A DNA stretch of 64,000 nucleotides, from positions 1 to 64,000 of the forward strand of contig NZ_JACDSF010000020.1 in the NCBI RefSeq assembly GCF_013449685.1, given 5' to 3'. This document shows, one piece after another, positions 37,122-44,672 of this stretch (positions are counted from its first letter, which is position 1; each line of letters opens with the position of its first letter). The notes beneath the pieces are model-generated. The model made no database searches. It was not told the origin of the DNA and worked only from the letters and a program-made list of their open reading frames with translations. Both the position numbers and the translations under genes were made by a program. Source of the stretch: Pectobacterium brasiliense (lineage in GTDB: Bacteria > Pseudomonadota > Gammaproteobacteria > Enterobacterales > Enterobacteriaceae).

Positions 37122-38447
37122 ATGAATCCACAAGAATTTCTTCGTCGTCGTCAGGGTCTGTTGGAAAAAATGGCACCGGGCAGCGCGGCGATTATTTTTT
37201 CTGCGCCGGAAGCGCAGCGCAATGCCGACAGTGACTATCCTTATCGTCAAAATAGCGATTTCTGGTATTTCACCGGCTTCAACGAACCGGAAGCCGTGCT
37301 GCTGCTGGTAAAAAGCGATGCCAAACATCATCACAGCGTGATCTTCAACCGCGTACGCGATCTGACGGCCGAAATCTGGTTTGGTCGTCGTCTCGGTCAG
37401 GAAGCGGCACCCGCCAAACTCGGCGTTGACCGCGCTCTGCCGTTTGGCGAAATCGGCACACAGCTGCATCTCTTATTGAATGGACTGGACGTGGTGTACC
37501 ACGCGCAAGGGCAGTACGATTATGCCGACAAGCTGGTCTTCGCCGCGCTGGACACCTTGCGCAACGGCACCCGTCAGGGCTTTGCTGCCCCTGCTACGCT
37601 GACTGACTGGCGCCCGTGGGTTCATGAGATGCGCCTGTTTAAATCACCGGAAGAAATCAGCGTAATGCGCCGCGCCTGTGAAATTACCGCACTGGCCCAC
37701 ACACGCGCCATGCAGAAATGTCGCCCTGGCATGTATGAATATCAGCTTGAAGGCGAAATTCACCACGAATTTACCCGTCACGGCGCACGCTATCCTTCTT
37801 ACAACACCATCGTCGGCAGCGGCGAAAACGCCTGCATCCTGCATTACACCGAAAATGAAACGCAAATGCACGACGGCGATCTGGTGCTGATTGACGCAGG
37901 CTGTGAATACAAAAGCTATGCTGGCGACATTACCCGCACCTTCCCCGTGAACGGTAAATTTACCGCGCCGCAACGTGCCATTTACGACATCGTGCTGCGT
38001 TCGCAGTTGCGCGCACTGGAGCTGTTTGGCCCAGGCCGCAGCATCCGTGAAGTGAACGAAGAAGTGGTGCGCATCATGGTCAGCGGGCTTATCAAACTCG
38101 GCGTGCTAAAAGGTGAAGTGGAAGAGCTGATTGCCGAGCAGGCACATCGCCAATTCTTCATGCACGGCCTCAGCCACTGGCTGGGTTTGGACGTACACGA
38201 TGTAGGCCATTACGGCACCACCGATCGGGGTCGCCCGCTTGAACCGGGTATGGTACTGACCATCGAGCCGGGTCTTTACATCGCGCCTGATGCCAAAGTG
38301 CCACAGCAGTACCGGGGAATCGGCGTGCGTATCGAAGATAACATCGTGATCACCGAAAACGGCAATGAAAACCTGACGGCTGGCGTAATCAAAGACGCTG
38401 ATGCCATCGAAGCGCTCATGGCGCAACGGCATGATAAACAACACTAA
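37122..38447 (+). CDS. pepP: Xaa-Pro aminopeptidase (aminopeptidase P)
   Basis: Removes an N-terminal residue preceding proline. N-terminal creatinase-like domain (1-175) then a pita-bread metallopeptidase domain with the Mn ligands in LVLIDAGCEYKSYAGDITRTFPV, the HGLSHWLGLDVHD motif, and the glutamates in MVLTIEPGLY and GVRIEDNI. From ATG 37122 the length is 441 aa, same as E. coli PepP; AGGAG lies upstream. An in-frame upstream extension to 37065 would begin at the ygfB stop and is not needed. ubiH follows 62 bp downstream. Confidence 0.96.
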   Translation: MNPQEFLRRRQGLLEKMAPGSAAIIFSAPEAQRNADSDYPYRQNSDFWYFTGFNEPEAVLLLVKSDAKHHHSVIFNRVRDLTAEIWFGRRLGQEAAPAKLGVDRALPFGEIGTQLHLLLNGLDVVYHAQGQYDYADKLVFAALDTLRNGTRQGFAAPATLTDWRPWVHEMRLFKSPEEISVMRRACEITALAHTRAMQKCRPGMYEYQLEGEIHHEFTRHGARYPSYNTIVGSGENACILHYTENETQMHDGDLVLIDAGCEYKSYAGDITRTFPVNGKFTAPQRAIYDIVLRSQLRALELFGPGRSIREVNEEVVRIMVSGLIKLGVLKGEVEELIAEQAHRQFFMHGLSHWLGLDVHDVGHYGTTDRGRPLEPGMVLTIEPGLYIAPDAKVPQQYRGIGVRIEDNIVITENGNENLTAGVIKDADAIEALMAQRHDKQH

Positions 38448-38509
38448 GCAGCCCTTTCAAAGGACAATCCCTTTCAAAGGACAATGGCATAATTGCAAAG
38501 GACAACAGC

Positions 38510-39688
38510 ATGGCGGTCATAATTGTCGGTGGCGGGATGGCGGGCGCAACGCTGGCGCTGGCAATATCGCGGCTTTCGCAGGGCGCAATCTCGGTTGACC
38601 TGATCGAGGCACACTCGCCACTCGACAAGGCACATCCGGGTTTTGACGCACGCGCCCTCGCGCTGTCTGATGGCACACGTCAGCAGCTAGCAGCGTTGGG
38701 CATCTGGCAAGCGCTGTCGGGTAATGCAACGGCGATAACCGACATTCACGTCAGCGAACGCGGGCACGCCAGCGTGGTGAACCTGAAGGCCCCGGACTAT
38801 CACGTTCAGGCATTAGGCCATGTGGTTGAACTGCACGACGTCGGACAACGCCTGTTTTCCCTGCTGCAACAGGCACCGGGCGTGCGCCTGCACTGCCCGG
38901 CCAAAGTCGTGGCCGTCACGCGGACGCAGGATAATGCGACGCTCACGCTGGACGACGGCACTGAGCTAACGGGTCAACTGCTGGTCGCTGCCGACGGTTC
39001 GCGCTCCATGCTGTCACAGTCCTGCGGCATTCAATGGCAGCAGCATGATTATGATCAGATCGCGACCATCGCCAATGTGACAACTGCCGAACCCCATCGC
39101 GGCCGCGCGTTCGAGCGATTTACCCCGCACGGCCCGCTGGCGCTCTTGCCGATGAGCAACGGGCGCTGCTCGCTCGTCTGGTGCCATGACAAACACCGTC
39201 AACATGAGGTCGATGGGTGGAGCGAAGCCGAATTTCGCCAGCAGCTACAGCAGGCTTTCGGCTGGCGTCTGGGGCAGTTCACCCATATCGGCGAACGCCA
39301 CAGCTACCCGCTGCGCTTACTCACGGCCAGCCAGCATATTAGCCATCGGCTGGCACTAGTGGGCAATGCGGCACAAACGCTGCACCCGATTGCCGGACAG
39401 GGCTTTAATCTGGGGATTCGCGATGTGATGTCGCTGGCGGAAACCGTCATCGAGGCAGCAAAAAATCAGCAGGATATCGGCCAGTACACGGTACTCAACC
39501 GCTATCAACAGCGGCGCACGCCCGATCAACACAGCACGGTGGCGATCACCGATGGACTGGTCAGGCTGTTCGCTAACCGCTATACCGCGCTGACAATCAG
39601 CCGTAATCTGGGTCTGATCGCCATGAATAACCTGCCGCTGATGCGCGACGCCTTTGCTCGTCGCACGCTGGGCTGGGTAGAACGTTAA
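38510..39688 (+). CDS. ubiH: 2-octaprenyl-6-methoxyphenol hydroxylase UbiH
   Basis: FAD-dependent aromatic hydroxylase of ubiquinone biosynthesis. Motifs: N-terminal dinucleotide fold VIIVGGGMAGATLALAIS, the DG fingerprint (LLVAADGSRSMLSQ) and the GD-like FAD motif LVGNAAQTLHPIAGQGFNLGIRD near residue 280-305. 392 aa, as in E. coli. Note Asn replaces the usual Asp of the GDAAH motif, which is normal in UbiH. Gene order ygfB-pepP-ubiH-ubiI is conserved and the gap to ubiI is 28 bp. Confidence 0.96.
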   Translation: MAVIIVGGGMAGATLALAISRLSQGAISVDLIEAHSPLDKAHPGFDARALALSDGTRQQLAALGIWQALSGNATAITDIHVSERGHASVVNLKAPDYHVQALGHVVELHDVGQRLFSLLQQAPGVRLHCPAKVVAVTRTQDNATLTLDDGTELTGQLLVAADGSRSMLSQSCGIQWQQHDYDQIATIANVTTAEPHRGRAFERFTPHGPLALLPMSNGRCSLVWCHDKHRQHEVDGWSEAEFRQQLQQAFGWRLGQFTHIGERHSYPLRLLTASQHISHRLALVGNAAQTLHPIAGQGFNLGIRDVMSLAETVIEAAKNQQDIGQYTVLNRYQQRRTPDQHSTVAITDGLVRLFANRYTALTISRNLGLIAMNNLPLMRDAFARRTLGWVER

Positions 39689-39716
39689 TTAAGCTCGCCA
39701 ACAGGAAAAGACGGAA

Positions 39717-40928
39717 ATGCAATCATTCGACGTGGTTATTGCCGGTGGCGGTATGGTCGGTCTGGCGCTAGCCTGCGGCTTACAGGGCAGCGGCCTGCGT
39801 ATCGCCGTGCTGGAGAAACAGGCGGCCGAACCTCAGCCGCTCGGGAAAGACCATGCCCTGCGCGTCTCCGCCATCAATGCCGCCAGCGAATGCCTCCTGC
39901 GCCATATCGGCGTCTGGGAAAATCTCGTGGCGCAACGCGTCAGCCCTTACAACGATATGCAGGTGTGGGACAAAGACAGCTTCGGCAAAATCAGTTTTAG
40001 CGGTGAAGAATTCGGCTTTTCCCACCTTGGGCATATCATTGAAAACCCCGTGATTCAGCAGGTGCTGTGGCAACGCGCCTCCCAGTTAAGCGATATCACC
40101 CTGCTCTCCCCCGCCTCGTTAAAACAGGTCGCCTGGGGCGAGAACGAAGCCTTTATTACGTTGCAGGACGGCAGCATGCTGACCGCTCGGCTAGTGGTCG
40201 CCGCGGACGGTGCACATTCGTGGCTGCGCCAGCATGCGGATATTCCGCTGACCTTTTGGGACTATGGCCATCACGCGCTGGTCGCCAATATTCGAACTGA
40301 ACACCCTCATCAATCCGTTGCGCGTCAGACGTTTCATGGTGACGGTATTCTGGCGTTCTTGCCGCTGGACGAGCCTCACCTTTGTTCAATTGTCTGGTCG
40401 CTGTCACCGGAACAGGCTCAGGCGATGCAGAGCTTGCCAGCAGAAGAATTCAATCGTCAGGTCGCGATGGCGTTTGATATGCGCCTGGGGCTATGTGAAC
40501 TGGAAAGCGAACGCCAGACTTTCCCACTGACCGGACGCTACGCTCGCAGCTTCGCGGCACACCGGCTGGTGCTGGTCGGCGACGCAGCGCACACCATTCA
40601 TCCGCTGGCAGGACAAGGCGTCAATCTGGGTTTCATGGATGTCGCCGAACTGATTGCGGAAGTGAAGCGCTTACAGGCGCAGGGCAAAGACATCGGCCAA
40701 CACCTTTATCTGCGACGCTATGAACGCCGCCGCAAACACAGCGCCGCAGTGATGCTCGCCAGCATGCAGGGGTTCCGCGAACTGTTTAACGGCGATAATC
40801 CGGCGAAAAAGCTGCTGCGTGATGTCGGTCTGGTTCTGGCGGATAAACTACCCGGCATTAAACCCACACTGGTACGTCAGGCAATGGGATTACACGATCT
40901 GCCAGACTGGCTTAACGTCGGGAAATAA
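39717..40928 (+). CDS. ubiI: 2-octaprenylphenol hydroxylase UbiI (VisC)
   Basis: FAD monooxygenase acting at C5 of the ubiquinone ring. N-terminal VVIAGGGMVGLALACGLQ, central LVVAADGAHSWLR, and LVGDAAHTIHPLAGQGVNLGFMD are intact. 403 aa compares with 400 in E. coli. Last gene of the ygfB-pepP-ubiH-ubiI series. In E. coli gcvTHP follows on the same strand; here the AT-rich Hcp island follows instead. Confidence 0.96.
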   Translation: MQSFDVVIAGGGMVGLALACGLQGSGLRIAVLEKQAAEPQPLGKDHALRVSAINAASECLLRHIGVWENLVAQRVSPYNDMQVWDKDSFGKISFSGEEFGFSHLGHIIENPVIQQVLWQRASQLSDITLLSPASLKQVAWGENEAFITLQDGSMLTARLVVAADGAHSWLRQHADIPLTFWDYGHHALVANIRTEHPHQSVARQTFHGDGILAFLPLDEPHLCSIVWSLSPEQAQAMQSLPAEEFNRQVAMAFDMRLGLCELESERQTFPLTGRYARSFAAHRLVLVGDAAHTIHPLAGQGVNLGFMDVAELIAEVKRLQAQGKDIGQHLYLRRYERRRKHSAAVMLASMQGFRELFNGDNPAKKLLRDVGLVLADKLPGIKPTLVRQAMGLHDLPDWLNVGK

Positions 40929-41074
40929 TAAAACCAGAATAGATAATATCGCCGCTTAAGCGGCGAGTTATCAATAACGCTTTCACCTTAATTAAATCAC
41001 TCATTTATTTTTCCATCTCCTTTGTTATTTAAGCGATCATTATTTTTTGTTTATATAATAAAACCATCATCAAA
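40929..41074. other. Junction between ubiI and the Hcp island
   Basis: Contains the palindrome CGCCGCTTAAGCGGCG (40950-40965), a likely ubiI terminator stem, and then base composition drops to very AT-rich DNA. No gene seen; this is the left boundary of the island. Confidence 0.6.
40950..40965 (+). terminator. Terminator hairpin after ubiI
   Basis: CGCCGC-TTAA-GCGGCG is a perfect 6-bp stem with a 4-base loop 22 bp after the ubiI stop. No T-run follows directly. Confidence 0.6.
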
Positions 41075-41376
41075 ACATAATTAGCAGAGTAATAAAAACC
41101 GCCCCACACAACTAATTATCATTTAAAACAATAAATTATGGAATTTTGGAAAGGATATCTTCCTGACAGGAATCCTATTTCTTATTAAATAGCCGAGTTC
41201 TTCTTTTATTTAATAAAGATTTACGTTATAACGTCTCTAACAAGGATTGTTTAACAGGGAGTTACACGAATGGCTAATTCTATTTTTATGAAGATCACCG
41301 GAAAAATTCAGGGACTGATATCTGAAGGGTGTTTAAGTATCGATTCTGTAGGAAATAAACATATTTCTGGTCACGA
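41075..41376 (+). repeat. Direct repeat, copy 1: hcp promoter region and hcp 5' end
   Basis: About 300 bp, including upstream region, ribosome-binding site and the first about 36 hcp codons, that is repeated at 42160-42460. Similarity is highest from about 41122 and almost perfect from 41250 (AACAGGGAGTTACACGAATG onward). It breaks off sharply at the shared sequence GGTCACGA inside hcp. Confidence 0.8.
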
Positions 41377-41398
41377 GAAAGATGTTTTCAGCTTATGA
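41270..41398 (+). pseudogene. Truncated hcp: N-terminal 42 codons only
   Basis: The frame reads MANSIFMKITGKIQGLISEG and is identical through residue 36 (HISGHE) to the complete hcp at 42354. It then diverges to KDVFSL and stops, with the stop TGA overlapping the start of the next gene (ATGA at 41395-41398). The break at GGTCACGA leaves promoter and start intact but removes about three quarters of the protein. It looks like a recombination or deletion scar rather than gradual decay, since the remaining codons are nearly unchanged. Confidence 0.85.
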
Positions 41399-41823
41399 AA
41401 ACGATCTTAACTATCTTCATTTTATTCTCTTCCCTGATGTTCTTTTGGGGATGGCTTATCATCGTTCCTTATACCGTTTATACGGAAAAAGACATTTTTA
41501 AGTACTATACATTAACCTATAAAGAAATCAGGGACGCACCGAGACTATCAAAGAATTATTATTTTTCTTATGGGCCGAGTGATGAGGCAAACCCTCAGAT
41601 AAGCACGATATATTTATGCGATCTAGATAACATTAATGAGGCTTACGATAAGTTGCTCGATTATGTTAACAGTACTGGCATCCCATTAGTTAATGATTTT
41701 TCCTTAGGTAATTACCCACCATTCGATGAATACTTTCAGATCATTAAAACAAAAGAGCAAGACAGAGTTACAATGAAAGAAATAGAATGTCTAATGTTGG
41801 ATTTATCCAAGGAACAACAATAA
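41395..41823 (+). CDS. Orphan membrane-anchored protein, candidate T6SS immunity protein
   Basis: A 142-residue protein with one N-terminal membrane segment (residues 5-27, MKTILTIFILFSSLMFFWGW) and a soluble remainder that would face the periplasm. I recognise no family. The gene starts on the stop codon of the truncated hcp, in the position that effector or immunity genes take behind hcp. With no effector beside it, it may be an orphan immunity protein kept after loss of its effector. AT-rich like the rest of the island. Could also be an unrelated small membrane protein. Confidence 0.55.
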   Translation: MKTILTIFILFSSLMFFWGWLIIVPYTVYTEKDIFKYYTLTYKEIRDAPRLSKNYYFSYGPSDEANPQISTIYLCDLDNINEAYDKLLDYVNSTGIPLVNDFSLGNYPPFDEYFQIIKTKEQDRVTMKEIECLMLDLSKEQQ

Positions 41824-41904
41824 TTAATACTATGACTGAGTGAATGGCGTAATGGATTAAAAAATGAGTATATTTGCATTTGATCTGTCCTTGGCTTAAA
41901 AATA

Positions 41905-41920
41905 AACGCCAAAAGGCGTT
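41905..41920 (+). terminator. Short terminator hairpin
   Basis: AACGCC-AAAA-GGCGTT, a 6-bp stem with a 4-base loop, lies about 80 bp after the orphan immunity gene and is followed by ATCATTAATAAAAAACC. Confidence 0.55.
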
Positions 41921-41963
41921 ATCATTAATAAAAAACCTTATTAATCTATTCCTTCATCGCTGA

Positions 41964-42128
41964 TGGAGAGTGATGAAAGAACATGCATGGAATAATCACT
42001 ACTTTGAAAACATGAGCGAGTTTCGAACTGCAATATTCAATTTGTTCTCAACCAAGCACCAGAAATAGCCGGTCTCACTGATGTCCAGAATTCACGATCG
42101 CTTTCAGATGCTCAAACCTACATCTTGA
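41964..42128 (+). pseudogene. IS630-family transposase, C-terminal remnant
   Basis: One frame reads WRVMKEHAWNNHYFENMSE followed by FRTAIFNLFS before a stop; after a shift the next frame reads RIHDRFQMLKPTS and stops. The pattern, an NNRYF-like block, FRxxIxxFF, then RINDNFQxLKP at the very end, is that of IS630-type DDE transposase C termini. No start, no DDE residues and no terminal inverted repeat are visible, so only the last 50 codons or so survive. It lies between the orphan immunity gene and the intact hcp unit. Confidence 0.65.
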
Positions 42129-42159
42129 GGTTTATTAGGTAAATAAACTTATCATTGTA

Positions 42160-42460
42160 ATATAATTAGCGAACTAATAAATAAGCTCTATATGGCGACT
42201 TACCATTAAAAACAATCAATTATAGAATTTTGGAAAGGATATCTTTCTGACAGAAATCAGAATTTCTATTAAACACTCGAGTTCTTCTTTTTTTCAATCA
42301 AGATTTACGTTATAACTTTCCCAACAAGGATTTTTTAACAGGGAGTTACACGAATGGCTAATTCTATTTTTATGAAGATCACCGGAAAAATTCAGGGACT
42401 GATCTCTGAAGGGTGTTTAAGTATCGATTCTGTAGGAAATAAACATATATCTGGTCACGA
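42160..42460 (+). repeat. Direct repeat, copy 2: hcp promoter region and hcp 5' end
   Basis: Second copy of the repeat described at 41075-41376, here leading into the intact hcp. The two copies are about 1.08 kb apart and in the same orientation, so they can recombine and delete the orphan gene and IS scar between them. Confidence 0.8.
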
Positions 42461-42833
42461 AGATGAGATTTTTGTTTATGCAACAAATTACGACTTATCA
42501 AGAGATCGACACGTCAATCATCACCCCTTTTCCGTAACCAAAGTCGTTGATAAGTCTACACCGTTAGTCCTAACTAGCATCGCTAATAATGAACTACTGG
42601 AAATTGAGTTGAGATATTACCGCACCTCCGCCAGCGGGACGCAAGAGAACTACATGACAATCACATTAAGGGATGCCTCTATTGTCAATATCTCTAATCA
42701 GAACCCCAACTCATTGACGCATAGCGATATGCAGCCATTTGAAACCCTGAGCCTGCGTTATGAAAGCATTACCTGCCAACACAATATTGCAGGGACATCG
42801 GGATACAGCATATTAACTGAGAATATGTACTGA
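42354..42833 (+). CDS. hcp: Type VI secretion tube protein Hcp
   Basis: A 159-residue Hcp, the hexameric ring protein that stacks into the T6SS inner tube and carries effectors. The start MANSIFMKITGKIQG, the HPFSVTKVVDKSTPLV stretch around 60-75 and the IELRYYR segment (about 87-93) are typical of enterobacterial Hcp. GAG-type ribosome-binding site ACAGGGAG is upstream. No other T6SS structural gene is present, so this is an orphan hcp module that depends on a T6SS elsewhere. The next gene starts 6 bp after its stop. Confidence 0.93.
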   Translation: MANSIFMKITGKIQGLISEGCLSIDSVGNKHISGHEDEIFVYATNYDLSRDRHVNHHPFSVTKVVDKSTPLVLTSIANNELLEIELRYYRTSASGTQENYMTITLRDASIVNISNQNPNSLTHSDMQPFETLSLRYESITCQHNIAGTSGYSILTENMY

Positions 42834-42839
42834 TAAACC

Positions 42840-43598
42840 ATGAATAAATTCAATGATATTATCAACGAATGCGACCTTAGTTTTTCCGATTGGGGAAAGA
42901 ACTATCCGCGCTGGTCTTCGCTTGATGCTGCTTGGTGGAAAACATTTGGTGGTGATGATTATTTAAACAAATACAAAGATGGCTATATCATTTTCCATCG
43001 AGAAAAAATAAAAGAGATAGCCCGACAATATAAAATACCCTCTATTCTTCTCGCATCGGTTGCCCATGCAGAAGCCGGAGGAATGGTTGACTATTTTAAA
43101 TATCCAACATTATTTGGCAGGCAGGTGGTGCATTCTTACAGTGGCTGGCCAGGAAAGGAAAAAATCATACCGTCCCCAGAGAAAACATCAATAGGTATTA
43201 TCGCCATGCAAATTAGGGTGGTTGCCGAAATTTTCGGCAAGAATCCCAGTGCACTAAGGAATGCTGAAGCAACATACATCTCCATCTGCTTAAATAAGGA
43301 TAATTTTAACCTGACAATGGTCGCACGCCATCTTTACGAGTTAATCAACTATGACTATCCCGGTACTGACACGTTGAACCTAACCGACGAGCAGTTCATC
43401 CTTGCAGGTTCACGCTATAACAGAGGTATTGAACGCAGCCGCAGTGATTTTATTCATTCGATAAATGATGTAGAAAAAATCTCTTATGAAGAAAGGAACT
43501 GGTCGTCATACGGTAGATCGATGCTAAACCATCGAGAAAAAATAACAAAACTGCTTTATGAGGTTACGACTCTGCCCCAGAATAGTGACAGTAATTAA
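42840..43598 (+). CDS. Candidate T6SS effector, lysozyme/transglycosylase-like
   Basis: A 252-residue protein without signal peptide or membrane segment, encoded 6 bp after hcp, the position of Hcp-delivered effectors. Residues 66-81 read IPSILLASVAHAEAGG, which resembles the catalytic helix of lysozyme-like muramidases and lytic transglycosylases (helix with a Glu, here Glu78, before a Gly pair); TSIGIIAMQIRVVAEIF around 115-131 resembles the following glycine-rich region. So I infer a peptidoglycan-cleaving toxin injected by Hcp. The family is not one I can name, and the similarity is short. The downstream membrane proteins would be its immunity. Confidence 0.6.
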   Translation: MNKFNDIINECDLSFSDWGKNYPRWSSLDAAWWKTFGGDDYLNKYKDGYIIFHREKIKEIARQYKIPSILLASVAHAEAGGMVDYFKYPTLFGRQVVHSYSGWPGKEKIIPSPEKTSIGIIAMQIRVVAEIFGKNPSALRNAEATYISICLNKDNFNLTMVARHLYELINYDYPGTDTLNLTDEQFILAGSRYNRGIERSRSDFIHSINDVEKISYEERNWSSYGRSMLNHREKITKLLYEVTTLPQNSDSN

Positions 43599-43616
43599 AA
43601 TTCCGAGAACTCTTAC

Positions 43617-43913
43617 ATGCCAAACTATAGCAACATGACTTACAATATTCTATTTTATTTTTATTCGACTCTCTGCGCCTTGATTATATTGATCACATCA
43701 ATAAGGGATTACGAAGGGATGGTTGATGGGGTAGAAATAAGAAATCTCTGTGAGATACCTGAAGGCGATTCCGATGGTTTCTTTTCGTTTATTATTATCC
43801 CGCTATCTATCCCTTTCTTCATTGTAAAGAAAAGTTTAGCTAGGGCAATTACTTATATTATTTTATTGTTTTATTATTTTTGGAGTTTTTATATTAGATT
43901 TAATTTTTGCTAA
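43617..43913 (+). CDS. Small membrane protein, immunity paralog 1
   Basis: A 98-residue hydrophobic protein with three predicted membrane segments (about 10-28, 55-69, 76-94). It shares with the next two genes a common frame: an N-terminal Tyr-rich helix, a conserved FC/LC-x-x-P, a PLSIPF block at about residue 62-67, a K/R pair after it and a final Cys. It starts 18 bp after the effector stop. Position and membrane nature suggest immunity against the periplasm-acting toxin. It is the most diverged of the three copies (NLCEIPEGDSDGF). Confidence 0.65.
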   Translation: MPNYSNMTYNILFYFYSTLCALIILITSIRDYEGMVDGVEIRNLCEIPEGDSDGFFSFIIIPLSIPFFIVKKSLARAITYIILLFYYFWSFYIRFNFC

Positions 43914-43998
43914 AAAAACCATACCCCCTTCGCATAGTAGCCTGGGGTTATAAAAAACATCATTAATATGTGGTTAAAAACGGCTGAGTGATTGATAA

Positions 43999-44307
43999 AT
44001 GTTAAGGAAAACCGGCTATATCTACAACGTCTATTTTTATACCTATTCTGCCTTATGCTTTTTTCTAATCAACGCTTTTTCTACCATCGAATATGAATGG
44101 ATGATAGATGGCGACTCAGTTGCAGATTTCTGTGAAGTGCCGAGAGCCGATGCTGATGGTTTCTTAAGTATTATTATCGTTCCTTTATCTATCCCTTTTC
44201 TTCTGGTTAGAAGAACTCCACTTAGAATCTTCACCTACCTTACTATCCTGATGTATCACTCATACCGTTTCTATACACGCATTAGTGTTTGTTCAATAGC
44301 CAACTAA
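43999..44307 (+). CDS. Small membrane protein, immunity paralog 2
   Basis: A 102-residue paralog of the preceding protein: FCEVPRADADGFLSIIIVPL and SIPFLLVRRTP align without gaps with paralog 3. Three membrane segments are predicted, with the acidic loop (about 35-50) between the first and second. It starts 85 bp after paralog 1 and 12 bp before paralog 3, so paralogs 2 and 3 are probably cotranscribed. Confidence 0.65.
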   Translation: MLRKTGYIYNVYFYTYSALCFFLINAFSTIEYEWMIDGDSVADFCEVPRADADGFLSIIIVPLSIPFLLVRRTPLRIFTYLTILMYHSYRFYTRISVCSIAN

Positions 44308-44319
44308 AAAAACCTAAAA

Positions 44320-44622
44320 ATGCTGAAAAAAAACTATACCTACAACGTTTATTTCTACGCTTACTCGATCTTGTGCTTTTTCTTAATTAATGCTTTTTCA
44401 TCAATCGAGTCAGGGTGGCTATTTGGTGACAGCTCACTTAAAAATTTTTGTGAAAACCCGAGAAGTTATTCTGATAGTTTTTCAAATTTCATTATCATCC
44501 CTTTGTCTATACCTTTTCTTTTGGTTAAACGAACACCACCAAGAATAATTACTTACCTTGTTATTCTCATGTATTACTCAGGCAGTTTCTATACACGTGT
44601 GACTATCTGCCCGTACTGGTAA
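44320..44622 (+). CDS. Small membrane protein, immunity paralog 3
   Basis: A 100-residue copy closest to paralog 2 (YNVYFYAYSILCFFLINAFS against YNVYFYTYSALCFFLINAFS). It keeps the FC-x-x-P motif and PLSIPFLLVKRTP. Divergence is concentrated in the exposed loop (residues 33-50), which is where recognition of different effector variants would be expected to change. It is the last gene of the island; a strong hairpin follows. Confidence 0.65.
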   Translation: MLKKNYTYNVYFYAYSILCFFLINAFSSIESGWLFGDSSLKNFCENPRSYSDSFSNFIIIPLSIPFLLVKRTPPRIITYLVILMYYSGSFYTRVTICPYW

Positions 44623-44642
44623 CACATTCTGTCGAGTGCAAA

Positions 44643-44664
44643 ACTCGCCGCCGCAGCGGCGAGT
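44643..44664. terminator. Hairpin between island and curA-like gene
   Basis: ACTCGCCGC-CGCA-GCGGCGAGT, a perfect 9-bp stem between the convergent stop codons of immunity paralog 3 and the oxidoreductase gene. Marks the right end of the AT-rich island. Confidence 0.7.
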
Positions 44665-44672
44665 CCGGTGTA

